From: an uncultured Saprospiraceae bacterium
Lineage (GTDB): Bacteria; Bacteroidota; Bacteroidia; Chitinophagales; Saprospiraceae
DNA: 5,792 nucleotides
Direction: 5' to 3'
Assembly: GCA_937967535.1 (NCBI GenBank)
Contig: CALCMV010000422.1
Span: 1-5,792 of the forward strand
Part shown: one piece after another, positions 1 through 5,718 of the stretch
Layout: each line of letters opens with the position of its first letter
Numbering within the stretch: the first letter of the stretch is position 1
Notes under the pieces: generated by a model
Database searches by the model: none
The model's input: only the letters and a program-made list of their open reading frames with translations
Told to the model about the DNA's origin: nothing
Made by a program: the position numbers and the translations under genes

Positions 1-135
1 ATCGCCGCTCTGTTCGACCACAACCCAACACAGCAACATCCACAACACAACACAAAGCCTAAACCGAAACAACTCAAACAGATTTTTACAAAATTTTATT
101 CGGATATTTCAAAGAACTCGCTTTTTTTGGGGTAG
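1..135 (+). CDS. possible 3' end of an unidentified upstream gene (partial)
   Basis: Frame 1 is open from the window edge to a TAG at 133-135, giving 44 residues that end in KFYSDISKNSLFLG. The first half is rich in Gln, His, Asn, Pro and Lys (for example TQQHPQHNTKPKPK), like a linker. The second half could form a short amphipathic helix. I do not recognise the protein. The stretch is poor in G on this strand, which lowers stop-codon frequency, and frame 2 is also open to about position 211. Openness alone is therefore weak evidence. I prefer frame 1 because its product has a balanced charged composition. The region could equally be noncoding, or the start of a minus-strand gene running off the left edge. 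Confidence 0.22.
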   Translation: MAALFDHNPTQQHPQHNTKPKPKQLKQIFTKFYSDISKNSLFLG

Positions 136-149
136 ACTCAAAAATAAAT

Positions 150-183
150 TAATTATCAACTCTCAATTATCAATTTTCAATTT
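150..183. repeat. short AT-rich direct repeats in the leader of the secreted-protein gene
   Basis: The 9-mer AATTATCAA occurs at 151-159 and again at 165-173, followed by the related TTTTCAATTT. The block lies about 55-85 bases before the ATG at 237. Its role is unknown. The leader around the start (TATAAGAAAAACTACT before ATG) has no Shine-Dalgarno sequence, as is usual in Bacteroidota. I could not find a convincing TTG / TAnnTTTG promoter pair. Confidence 0.45.
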
Positions 184-236
184 GGCGAACATATTGATAT
201 TGCCAAAATAATAAAAAAATTATAAGAAAAACTACT

Positions 237-2069
237 ATGAAATACCTGTACTTTCTATTTTTAATGCTTTGCCTAAATATTTGCACAGCACAAAACGCCT
301 CATGCCCCGACCACCTTCAACTCTCCGACGACCTCAATAGCGGTACTTTCCATGCCGACAATACCATTAGCACTTCTTCGACGGTACTACCAAACCAAAC
401 CGTAGCATTAAAGGCTGGTAATGAAGTGGCATTAGAAGCTGGTTTTGCTACAGAGGCAAATGTAGATTTTTCAGCAACGATGGAAGGTTGTCCCCCCATT
501 TTAGAGAATACTATTTCGTGGATAAGCTATCCAAATTTTGTGGTACAAAATCAAACTTATACCGTCGAAATCAGCTACACCTTGACAGAGCCGGGGCTGA
601 TTCATTTGATTCTGACAGATGAAAATTGGGTGAAAATCGGAGAAGACTGGACGGTGGATCTGCCGGCTGGCTCCGGTGTTCAAACTTTAAGTTTTACAGT
701 AACGGGCGTGCCTTCTACTACGACAAATTACATTCAAGCCAAGTTACTGAATACCAATTGGGTACAAATTGGCGTAAATTATCTGGAAGAAGTTGTTCCC
801 GGACAAAGCAGTTATACCAATGTCATTAATGCTGTCACCGTACTGGATACGCTCATACAAGGAGCAACTTATAGTATTGATGTGGATTATGAATTGGCAG
901 AGCCGGGATTGGTCTATGTTCAGTTTATGGATGAAAACTTTGTAAAAATTGGCGAAGCATGGACAACAACGCTGCCGATAGGTCCGGGAATCGTCACGCT
1001 TGATGTCACGGTTGATGGGATGCTTTCTATTGGAGATAATTATGTGCAGACGCAATTATTTGATGCCAATTGGGGCAGTCTGGGCGTAAATGCTATTCAA
1101 TATACCATCACGATTAATTCTAATACGACGACTCAATTTGGAGTGATTGACGGTAGTGACCCGCCATTGACGGAGTACCATACTGTTTTTCCGATTCAGT
1201 ACAATACATTCGAGTACGGCAATCCGAATCCGCAAAGTAAGCAGTTGCAGGATGCTGCGGGCAGTGGCAATTATTATGCTTATCAAAGCAACTGGTATGT
1301 CGGTGGCAATTGGGAAGGTCCGATAAAGGCTTTCTTTGGTCCCGTCTCCGAAACCGGCGGATTAAACTTTTGGATGGAATGGCACAATATGCAAATTCCT
1401 GATGGCAATGGCATTGCACCACATTCAGAAACCGACGTCAGGGCTCAAAAACATAAATGGGCATGGGGCAGTGCAGAAAGAGGCTATCCCAAACAAATCT
1501 CCCAACTTCCGGCTACTGTAAATTGTACCGCAAACGGGCAATGGACACCGGGCAGCGCAGGTAGGGCGCACATCAATTTGACCACATGGATTAGTTCGAC
1601 TGATAATATTGATAATCCGACGACGGAGCGATGTGATATTATCATTCATGGTTGGGATAATTCCGGGAATATGAGTGCCAATTCTACTTTCGATCTAATC
1701 GGTACAATTAACGATAATGGTTTGGTGTATGACGTTATCCAACGTCCGGGCGATGAAGGGGAGAAGGCTTCTTTTAACCTCGTTCCGAGAAAGGATGGAC
1801 AGACAATGGTGCAAAGAAATCCGATATTAGGCAATTATCCAGACACCAATCCGATGGATTTTAATATTGACCTAAATCAAATTATCAATCAATTGATGGC
1901 AATGGCGGTAGATGTCAATGGTAATCCAATCTTCGATAATAGCTGGTATCTTAGTGGTAGCGACTGGACGATTACGGCACAATCTCCTGCGCTTGTAGGC
2001 GGGGTAGCTATTCCGGCAAGCAAAGGCAGATGGACATTTAATTCGTATAATATTCCTAATTTGAATTAA
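237..2069 (+). CDS. secreted multidomain protein: coathanger domain, two beta-sandwich repeats, GH12-like C-terminal domain
   Basis: The product has 610 residues. Residues 1-18 are a signal peptide (hydrophobic LYFLFLMLCLNI, probable cleavage after CTA); the cysteine context is not a lipobox, so export as a soluble protein is expected. Residues 23-85 fit the Bacteroidota '3-coathanger stack' pattern: CPDHLQLS, SGTFHADNTI, ALKAG, LEAGF, ending FSATMEGC. Residues 91-187 and 195-293 are tandem beta-sandwich domains sharing EPGL and DEN(W/F)VKIGE. Residues about 312-606 resemble a family 12 glycoside hydrolase jelly roll: YAYQSNWYVG (347-356), WAWGSAERGYPK (408-419), RAHINLTTW (443-451), CDIIIHGW (466-473), VYDVIQRPG (497-505), DFNIDLNQIINQL (541-553) and a last strand GRWTFNSYNI. 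Family 12 enzymes cleave beta-1,4-glucans or xyloglucan, but the expected catalytic glutamates are not seen, so activity is doubtful. No type IX sorting tail is visible at the C-terminus. The ATG is chosen because the signal peptide follows it directly. Secretion and the coathanger domain are fairly sure; the GH12 relation is inference from memory. Confidence 0.85.
   Translation: MKYLYFLFLMLCLNICTAQNASCPDHLQLSDDLNSGTFHADNTISTSSTVLPNQTVALKAGNEVALEAGFATEANVDFSATMEGCPPILENTISWISYPNFVVQNQTYTVEISYTLTEPGLIHLILTDENWVKIGEDWTVDLPAGSGVQTLSFTVTGVPSTTTNYIQAKLLNTNWVQIGVNYLEEVVPGQSSYTNVINAVTVLDTLIQGATYSIDVDYELAEPGLVYVQFMDENFVKIGEAWTTTLPIGPGIVTLDVTVDGMLSIGDNYVQTQLFDANWGSLGVNAIQYTITINSNTTTQFGVIDGSDPPLTEYHTVFPIQYNTFEYGNPNPQSKQLQDAAGSGNYYAYQSNWYVGGNWEGPIKAFFGPVSETGGLNFWMEWHNMQIPDGNGIAPHSETDVRAQKHKWAWGSAERGYPKQISQLPATVNCTANGQWTPGSAGRAHINLTTWISSTDNIDNPTTERCDIIIHGWDNSGNMSANSTFDLIGTINDNGLVYDVIQRPGDEGEKASFNLVPRKDGQTMVQRNPILGNYPDTNPMDFNIDLNQIINQLMAMAVDVNGNPIFDNSWYLSGSDWTITAQSPALVGGVAIPASKGRWTFNSYNIPNLN
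507..1115 (+). repeat. two tandem ~98-residue beta-sandwich domains inside the secreted protein
   Basis: Residues 91-187 and 195-293 align end to end with a period of about 104 residues. Shared landmarks are TEPGL/AEPGL, DENWVKIGEDW/DENFVKIGEAW, LPAGSG/LPIGPG and the NW..(I/L)GVN motif near each domain's end. The strand pattern is Ig-like. Each domain also holds two copies of a (D/N)xN(W/F)xx(I/L)G turn: at residues 128, 172, 232 and 276, a spacing of 44, 60 and 44. The likely role is spacing or glycan binding; the family name is not recognised. Confidence 0.75.
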
Positions 2070-2073
2070 GTAA

Positions 2074-2098
2074 CGTAGCGCGGCACTTCCAGTCCGCG
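2074..2098 (+). repeat. REP-like hairpin, copy 1 (GTAG type)
   Basis: CGTAG (2074-2078) is followed by a hairpin: stem CGCGG/CCGCG (2079-2083 with 2094-2098), a single bulged C at 2084, an inner AC/GT pair block, and loop TTCCA (2087-2091). The same architecture recurs at 2200-2224 on the minus strand and 5689-5713 on the plus strand. It begins four bases after the stop codon of the secreted-protein gene. A GTAG tetranucleotide 5' of an imperfect palindrome is the known signature of REP sequences mobilised by Y1 (RAYT) transposases. Confidence 0.65.
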
Positions 2099-2099
2099 C

Positions 2100-2150
2100 C
2101 TCTTCGAAACTCGCCTTGCATTTTGAAAATGCAAGGCGAGTTTCGAAGAG
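2100..2150. terminator. 51-bp perfect palindrome downstream of the secreted-protein gene
   Basis: Two exactly complementary 25-base arms (2100-2124 and 2126-2150) surround a single G at 2125. The outer part reads CTCTTCGAAACTCGCC and the tip is TTTTGAAAA. As RNA it would form a very stable hairpin about 30 bases after the stop at 2069, so it may terminate or protect that transcript. No clean U-run follows on the plus strand, so it is not a textbook intrinsic terminator. It sits between two inverted REP-like hairpins and may instead be the core of a mobile or REPIN-like element. Confidence 0.55.
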
Positions 2151-2199
2151 ATTTCAAGTATTATTTTATCGTATTTTGGTAAAAACTAAACTAACGCGG

Positions 2200-2232
2200 A
2201 ACGGGCTGGAAGCACCGTTCTACGAGGCGCAA
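2200..2232 (-). repeat. REP-like hairpin, copy 2 (GTAG type)
   Basis: Read on the minus strand, TTGCGCCT and CGTAG lead into stem AACGG/CCGTT, a bulged T, an inner GC/GC block and loop TTCCA. Over 33 bases it matches copy 3 (5681-5713) at 28 positions; one of the differing pairs is a compensated stem pair. It is inverted relative to copy 1, so the two GTAG ends face outward around the 51-bp palindrome. A further small hairpin, GGCG-CAAA-CGCC, overlaps it at 2226-2237. Confidence 0.7.
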
Positions 2233-2240
2233 ACGCCGTC

Positions 2241-2286
2241 AACATCACAAAAGGGCAGGGTTTAAACCCTGCCCTTTTGTGATGTT
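2241..2286. terminator. bidirectional terminator shared by the convergent genes
   Basis: A perfect 46-bp palindrome has arms at 2241-2263 and 2264-2286. The core GGGCAGGG/CCCTGCCC is separated by TTTAAA and flanked by AAAA on one side and TTTT on the other, so each strand reads a GC-rich stem followed by UUUU. It lies between two convergent genes and its right end overlaps the first two bases of the leuS stop codon (TAA at 2285-2287 on the minus strand). This is the classic form of a two-way intrinsic terminator. Confidence 0.85.
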
Positions 2287-5146
2287 AACCAACTACAATA
2301 TTCACCATTCGCTTCGGCACCACGATAACTTTACGCACCGTTTTCCCATCAATCCATTTCTCCAAACCATCCAATTCCAAAGCGATTTTTTCGATGTCAT
2401 CTTTAGAAGCGGTGGCAGAGAAGGCTGCTTCCATGCGTTTTTTGCCATTAATACAAATCGGATAAGTGATAGAATCTTCCGCCAAATGTGACTCGTCAAA
2501 AGCAGGGAATTGCGCCATCACTACCGAGCCTTCGCCTTCCATTTTCGACCACAATTCTTCCGAAATATGCGGTGCAAAAGGAGCTAAAGCAATCGCCAAC
2601 GGTTCTAAAATCGCACGTTTATTGCATTTTAATTTTCTCAACTCATTCGTAGCGACCATAAAGGCACTCACGCAGGTATTGAATGAAAAACGCTCAATAT
2701 CTTCCGTTACTTTCTTCAAACAAGTGTGCAAAACCTTTAATTCATCTTTCGTTGCTTCGTCCTCTGTTATTGTGAATTTTTCGTTTTGATAAAATAAATT
2801 CCAAAAATTACGCAAGAACTTTGACACCCCGCTAATGCCTTGCACATCCCAGGGTTTTGAGGCTTCAATCGGACCCAAAAACATCTCGTACATACGGAAG
2901 CAATCCGTACCATATTGCTCAATCACCGAATCCGGGTTGACGACATTATACTTGGATTTGGACATTTTCCCGACTTCCGAATGAGTTATCAAATGCGTAC
3001 CTGTCGCATCTTTTTTGGATGTGAAAATACCATTTTGATAAGTCCCTTTACTACACTCAAAAATCGCATTTTCGTATTCGGGTCGCCACGCTATAAATTG
3101 TTTGATACTTTTAATATTAATAAAAGATTTTTCTGAACCATAATCTATCACATAGTCAATGTGTACAGGTATTCTCGCAACTTCATCAAACAAATCATCT
3201 CGTTGCACCAAACCCGCACACATAAAATGCGCCTGTCCATTCGTTTTTTCTTTTTTCATGTAAATGAACTCAATCACTCCCTGAATCATCCCCTGATTAA
3301 TCAATTTTTTAAAAGGTTCTTGAGTCGGCACTAAGCCTTTATCATACAAGAATTTGTGCCAAAAACGCGAATACATCAAATGTGCAACGGCGTGTTCCGA
3401 ACCACCTACATACAAGTCCACATCTTGCCAATAATTGACCGCATCTTGTCCGGCAAATGCTTCATCATTATGCGGATCCATATAGCGCAAAAAGTACCAA
3501 GACGAACCCGCCACCGCAGGCATCGTGTCCGTTTCGCGTGTATAGCCGGACTTAGAATTGACCCAATCCGTCAAGCGAGATAAAGGTGATTGACCGCCCT
3601 GACCCGGCTTAAAATCCTCTGTATCAGGCAATTCTAAAGGCAATTCCTGCAAAGGCAACATCTCCGCCGTACCATCTGCATCATACACAATCGGGAAGGG
3701 TTCGCCCCAATATCGCTGACGACTAAATCCTGCATCGCGCAATTTATAATTGACCTTTGCCGTACCGATGCCCATTTGCTCAACACGCTTATTGACCTCG
3801 GCAATAGCTTCGGGTACTTCCATCCCATTAATGAAATCGGAGTTAATCATTTTCCCCAATTTATCGCTCAAAGTCGCACCCGGATAATCCGATTTATCTA
3901 CCACATCAATGATGTCCAAACCAAATTTTTCGGCAAAAGTCTTGTCGCGCTCATCATCGCTCGGTACTGCCATAATAGCTCCTGTCCCATAACCAATCAA
4001 CACATATTCCGCGACCCAAATTGGTATTTTTGTATTGGTAAACGGATTCACCGCATAAGCACCCGTAAACTCGCCTGTCACCTGCTTATCTGCCATACGC
4101 TCCAATTCGGAACGTGATTTTACATAGGATAAATACTTGTCAATTGCGGCTCGTTGTCCTTCGGTGGTCAATTGCTCTACCAACTCATGTTCGGGAGCTA
4201 AGACCATATATGTAGCCCCAAAAATCGTATCGGGTCGGGTCGTGTAAATTTCAATTTTCGTATCTGAATCCGCTACATCAAAAAACATCTGCGCTCCTTC
4301 CGAGCGTCCAATCCAATTCCTCTGAATCGTCTTCAAAGACGAAGACCAATCAATCGTTTCCAAATCACCCAACAAACGCTCGGCATAGGCTGTCGTCCGC
4401 AAATTCCATTGTGGCATCGCCTTCTGCACCACCGGATGACCGCCACGTTCCGAAATACCATCTTTCACTTGGTCATTTGCCAAGACCGTCCCCAAAGCCT
4501 CACACCAATTGACATAACCGACCTCCCGATATGCCAATCGGTAACGCATCAAAGTCTCCTCTTTTTCCGATTTTGACATGCTGCTCCATGCTGCCGCATC
4601 GAAGATTTCTTCTTGCGTGGTGGCAGCTTTTACCTTTGTATTGCCTTCTTTTTCAAAGGTTTTTACCAAATCAGCGATTGGCAAAGCCTTATTCGCCGCT
4701 TGGTCATAATAATGATGAAACAACTCTGCAAAAATCCACTGCGTCCACTTATAATACTTAGGGTCACAAGTCCGTACTTCCCGACTCCAATCAAATGAAA
4801 ATCCCAAAGACCGCAACTGCTCATTATAGCGTTTGATATTCGTATCAGTAGAGACGGCAGGGTGAATCCCCGTCTGCAAAGCGTACTCCTCTGCCGGCAA
4901 ACCAAAGGCATCGTAACCCATCGGATGCAAGACATTAAAACCTTGCTGACGCTTGTACCGCGCAAAAATATCCGAAGCAATATAGCCCAAAGGATGCCCC
5001 ACATGCAAGCCCGCCCCCGAAGGATAAGGGAACATATCCAATACATAATATTTGGGCTTATCGCTCTGATTAGAGACCTTATATGTATCGTTTTCTTCCC
5101 AGTACTTTTGCCATTTTTGCTCTATGTCGCGTGGTGTGTAGTCCAT
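2285..5146 (-). CDS. leuS: leucyl-tRNA synthetase
   Basis: This cytoplasmic class I synthetase joins leucine to tRNA-Leu using ATP. In the 953-residue product the Rossmann-fold HIGH signature appears as HVGH (residues 48-51) after YPSGAGL, and the KMSKS loop is at 727-731. The CP1 editing domain that hydrolyses mischarged tRNA is present, with TTRPDT (302-307) and GTGAIMAVPSDDERD (387-401). The SSWYFLRYMDP and DLYVGGSEHAVAHL motifs (548-558, 577-590) belong to the synthetic core. The anticodon-binding helical domain follows from about 775 (LAPFAPHISEELW, 854-866), then a C-terminal tRNA-binding domain. It is longer than the roughly 860 residues of E. coli LeuRS because of insertions at about 145-205 and 620-720, as I recall from Bacteroidota enzymes. 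Cysteines of the zinc-binding insert are largely missing (ISERGGHPV at 231-239). The ATG at 5146 is the only in-frame start after the upstream TGA. It has no Shine-Dalgarno sequence. The gene is intact and apparently monocistronic. Confidence 0.98.
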   Translation of the reverse strand: MDYTPRDIEQKWQKYWEENDTYKVSNQSDKPKYYVLDMFPYPSGAGLHVGHPLGYIASDIFARYKRQQGFNVLHPMGYDAFGLPAEEYALQTGIHPAVSTDTNIKRYNEQLRSLGFSFDWSREVRTCDPKYYKWTQWIFAELFHHYYDQAANKALPIADLVKTFEKEGNTKVKAATTQEEIFDAAAWSSMSKSEKEETLMRYRLAYREVGYVNWCEALGTVLANDQVKDGISERGGHPVVQKAMPQWNLRTTAYAERLLGDLETIDWSSSLKTIQRNWIGRSEGAQMFFDVADSDTKIEIYTTRPDTIFGATYMVLAPEHELVEQLTTEGQRAAIDKYLSYVKSRSELERMADKQVTGEFTGAYAVNPFTNTKIPIWVAEYVLIGYGTGAIMAVPSDDERDKTFAEKFGLDIIDVVDKSDYPGATLSDKLGKMINSDFINGMEVPEAIAEVNKRVEQMGIGTAKVNYKLRDAGFSRQRYWGEPFPIVYDADGTAEMLPLQELPLELPDTEDFKPGQGGQSPLSRLTDWVNSKSGYTRETDTMPAVAGSSWYFLRYMDPHNDEAFAGQDAVNYWQDVDLYVGGSEHAVAHLMYSRFWHKFLYDKGLVPTQEPFKKLINQGMIQGVIEFIYMKKEKTNGQAHFMCAGLVQRDDLFDEVARIPVHIDYVIDYGSEKSFINIKSIKQFIAWRPEYENAIFECSKGTYQNGIFTSKKDATGTHLITHSEVGKMSKSKYNVVNPDSVIEQYGTDCFRMYEMFLGPIEASKPWDVQGISGVSKFLRNFWNLFYQNEKFTITEDEATKDELKVLHTCLKKVTEDIERFSFNTCVSAFMVATNELRKLKCNKRAILEPLAIALAPFAPHISEELWSKMEGEGSVVMAQFPAFDESHLAEDSITYPICINGKKRMEAAFSATASKDDIEKIALELDGLEKWIDGKTVRKVIVVPKRMVNIVVG

Positions 5147-5148
5147 TT

Positions 5149-5184
5149 TTAAGTTGAAGATTAAGTTTAAGTTTAAGTTGAACG
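5149..5184 (-). repeat. hexamer tandem array abutting the leuS start codon
   Basis: On the plus strand this is six consecutive hexamers: TTAAGT, TGAAGA, TTAAGT, TTAAGT, TTAAGT, TGAACG. In the leuS mRNA it reads as ACTTAA units ending two bases before the ATG at 5146. Four of the six units are identical. It occupies the ribosome-loading region in place of a Shine-Dalgarno sequence, so a change in copy number would alter the leader without affecting the reading frame. Confidence 0.75.
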
Positions 5185-5191
5185 CAGTACT

Positions 5192-5307
5192 CCGTAATGA
5201 CTGCTTTAGCTGTCAAGTAAAATAAAAATGAATTTATAAATTATTGTTTTTTAATTTTTTATAAATAAAAATAACAATGTACGTGACAGCTAAAGCAGTC
5301 ATTAGGG
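5192..5307. repeat. inverted-repeat unit 1 (28-nt arms, AT-rich centre)
   Basis: The left arm (5192-5219) and right arm (5280-5307) are inverted copies of a 28-nt element containing TTGACAGCTAAAGCAGTC and ending CATTA(G/C)GG. The arms differ at only two positions. The 60-base centre is almost pure A/T and contains a 12-bp palindrome AATTTATAAATT. The right arm of unit 2 matches the left arm of this one at 27 of 28 positions. No obvious target duplication flanks the unit. It is located 45 bases upstream of the leuS start. Confidence 0.85.
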
Positions 5308-5321
5308 AATTTCCGGTCAGC

Positions 5322-5426
5322 CTGTTTAACTGTCAAGTGTCTTTTATTGTAATTCTTAATTAATTCAAAAACAATATTTTACAAACGTTTACCTTAGCTA
5401 CTTGACAGCTAAAGCAGTCATTAGGG
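5322..5426. repeat. inverted-repeat unit 2 (one degenerate arm)
   Basis: The right arm (5399-5426) is a full copy of the 28-nt element in the same orientation as the right arm of unit 1. The left arm (5322-5338) is a degenerate inverted copy: on the minus strand ACTTGACAGTTAAACAG, one substitution and one deletion from the element. The enclosed stretch of about 60 bases is AT-rich and nearly equal in length to that of unit 1, so the two units look like copies of one layout that have diverged in their centres. Confidence 0.7.
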
Positions 5427-5431
5427 GGCGC

Positions 5432-5448
5432 ACGATTTACAAAATCGT
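5432..5448 (+). repeat. small hairpin ACGATTT-aca-AAATCGT
   Basis: Seven-base arms are separated by three bases, and TTT ACG TTTT follows on the plus strand. This resembles a weak intrinsic terminator, but no plus-strand gene precedes it, so a terminator role is not supported. It lies just after the last 28-nt repeat. Confidence 0.35.
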
Positions 5449-5549
5449 TTTACGTTTTAAAGCGCGAAAATACGCAAAATGTGGGGTTTGTTATATGATT
5501 TTGTGAATAACGTTTTTTGATAGCGAAAAATTCATACAATTCGCGTTGA

Positions 5550-5579
5550 GGCAGGGAAAATTCATAAATTTTCTCTACC
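5550..5579. repeat. AT-rich hairpin with a repeated AAAATTCATA motif
   Basis: Arms AGGGAAAATT (5553-5562) and AATTTTCTCT (5567-5576) pair with one G-T wobble around the loop CATA, with two more G-C pairs outside a C/A mismatch. The 10-mer AAAATTCATA at 5557-5566 also occurs exactly 30 bases earlier at 5527-5536. The function is unknown and chance is possible in such AT-rich sequence. Confidence 0.3.
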
Positions 5580-5680
5580 GCAATGTAAATTATGGCAAAA
5601 AATATTATTTTTGAGGTTAAAATATTCTACAAACTAAAATATATAACGATTGGAGAGAACCGTAGCCTAATGCCTCCGAC

Positions 5681-5713
5681 TTGCGCCCCGTAGAACGATG
5701 CTTTCTGCTCGTT
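5681..5713 (+). repeat. REP-like hairpin, copy 3 (GTAG type)
   Basis: TTGCGCCC and CGTAG (5689-5693) are followed by stem AACGA/TCGTT (5694-5698 with 5709-5713), a bulged T at 5699, an inner GC/GC block and loop TTTCT. It is a 28/33 match to copy 2. The G-C to A-T change at the fifth stem pair is compensated on the other arm. It begins six bases beyond the stop of the possible minus-strand gene at 5719. A decayed further copy may precede it: CGTAG at 5661-5665 with bulge and loop (CTCCG, 5674-5678) in register but an unpaired outer stem. Confidence 0.65.
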
Positions 5714-5718
5714 TTACC

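Larger units (their letters stand above)
5147..5718. other. noncoding, repeat-rich region upstream of leuS
   Basis: There is no supportable gene in these 572 bases. From leuS outward they hold a hexamer array (5149-5184), two inverted-repeat units (5192-5307 and 5322-5426), small hairpins (5432-5448 and 5550-5579), AT-rich sequence, and a REP-like hairpin (5681-5713). The leuS promoter must lie here, but I could not identify a TTG / TAnnTTTG pair with confidence. The AT-rich stretches between repeats are the best candidates. Confidence 0.75.

Noticed and set aside
1056..1422. Antisense open frames opposite the secreted-protein gene
   Set aside because: They are overlapping shadows of a clearly coding gene, with no protein-like motifs and no start signals.
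5211..5216. TTGACA on the minus strand inside the first 28-nt repeat, resembling a -35 box for leuS
   Set aside because: No matching -10 or Bacteroidota TAnnTTTG element follows at suitable spacing, and the same hexamer is present in every repeat copy, whatever its orientation to leuS.
5192..5426. Integron attC sites or a CRISPR array
   Set aside because: The repeats are inverted pairs rather than direct repeats with regular spacers, no integrase core-site consensus (GTTRRRY) lies at the ends, and no cas or integrase gene is in the window.
5147..5426. T-box or leucine-responsive leader for leuS
   Set aside because: I found no T-box consensus, no leader peptide rich in Leu codons with a start codon, and no terminator hairpin with a U-run just before the start. 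The TTA codons in the hexamer array have no upstream ATG, GTG or TTG in frame.
5502..5510. TGTGAATAA, a match to the DnaA-box pattern TTATNCACA on the minus strand
   Set aside because: It is a single isolated site in AT-rich sequence with no cluster of boxes, no dnaA/dnaN nearby and no unwinding-type repeats tied to it; one such match is expected by chance fairly often.
5592..5693. Short plus-strand frame starting MAKNIIFEVKIFYK and ending in TAG at 5691-5693
   Set aside because: It has only 33 codons, no ribosome-loading signal or recognisable motif, and it runs into the REP-like hairpin, which supplies its stop codon.
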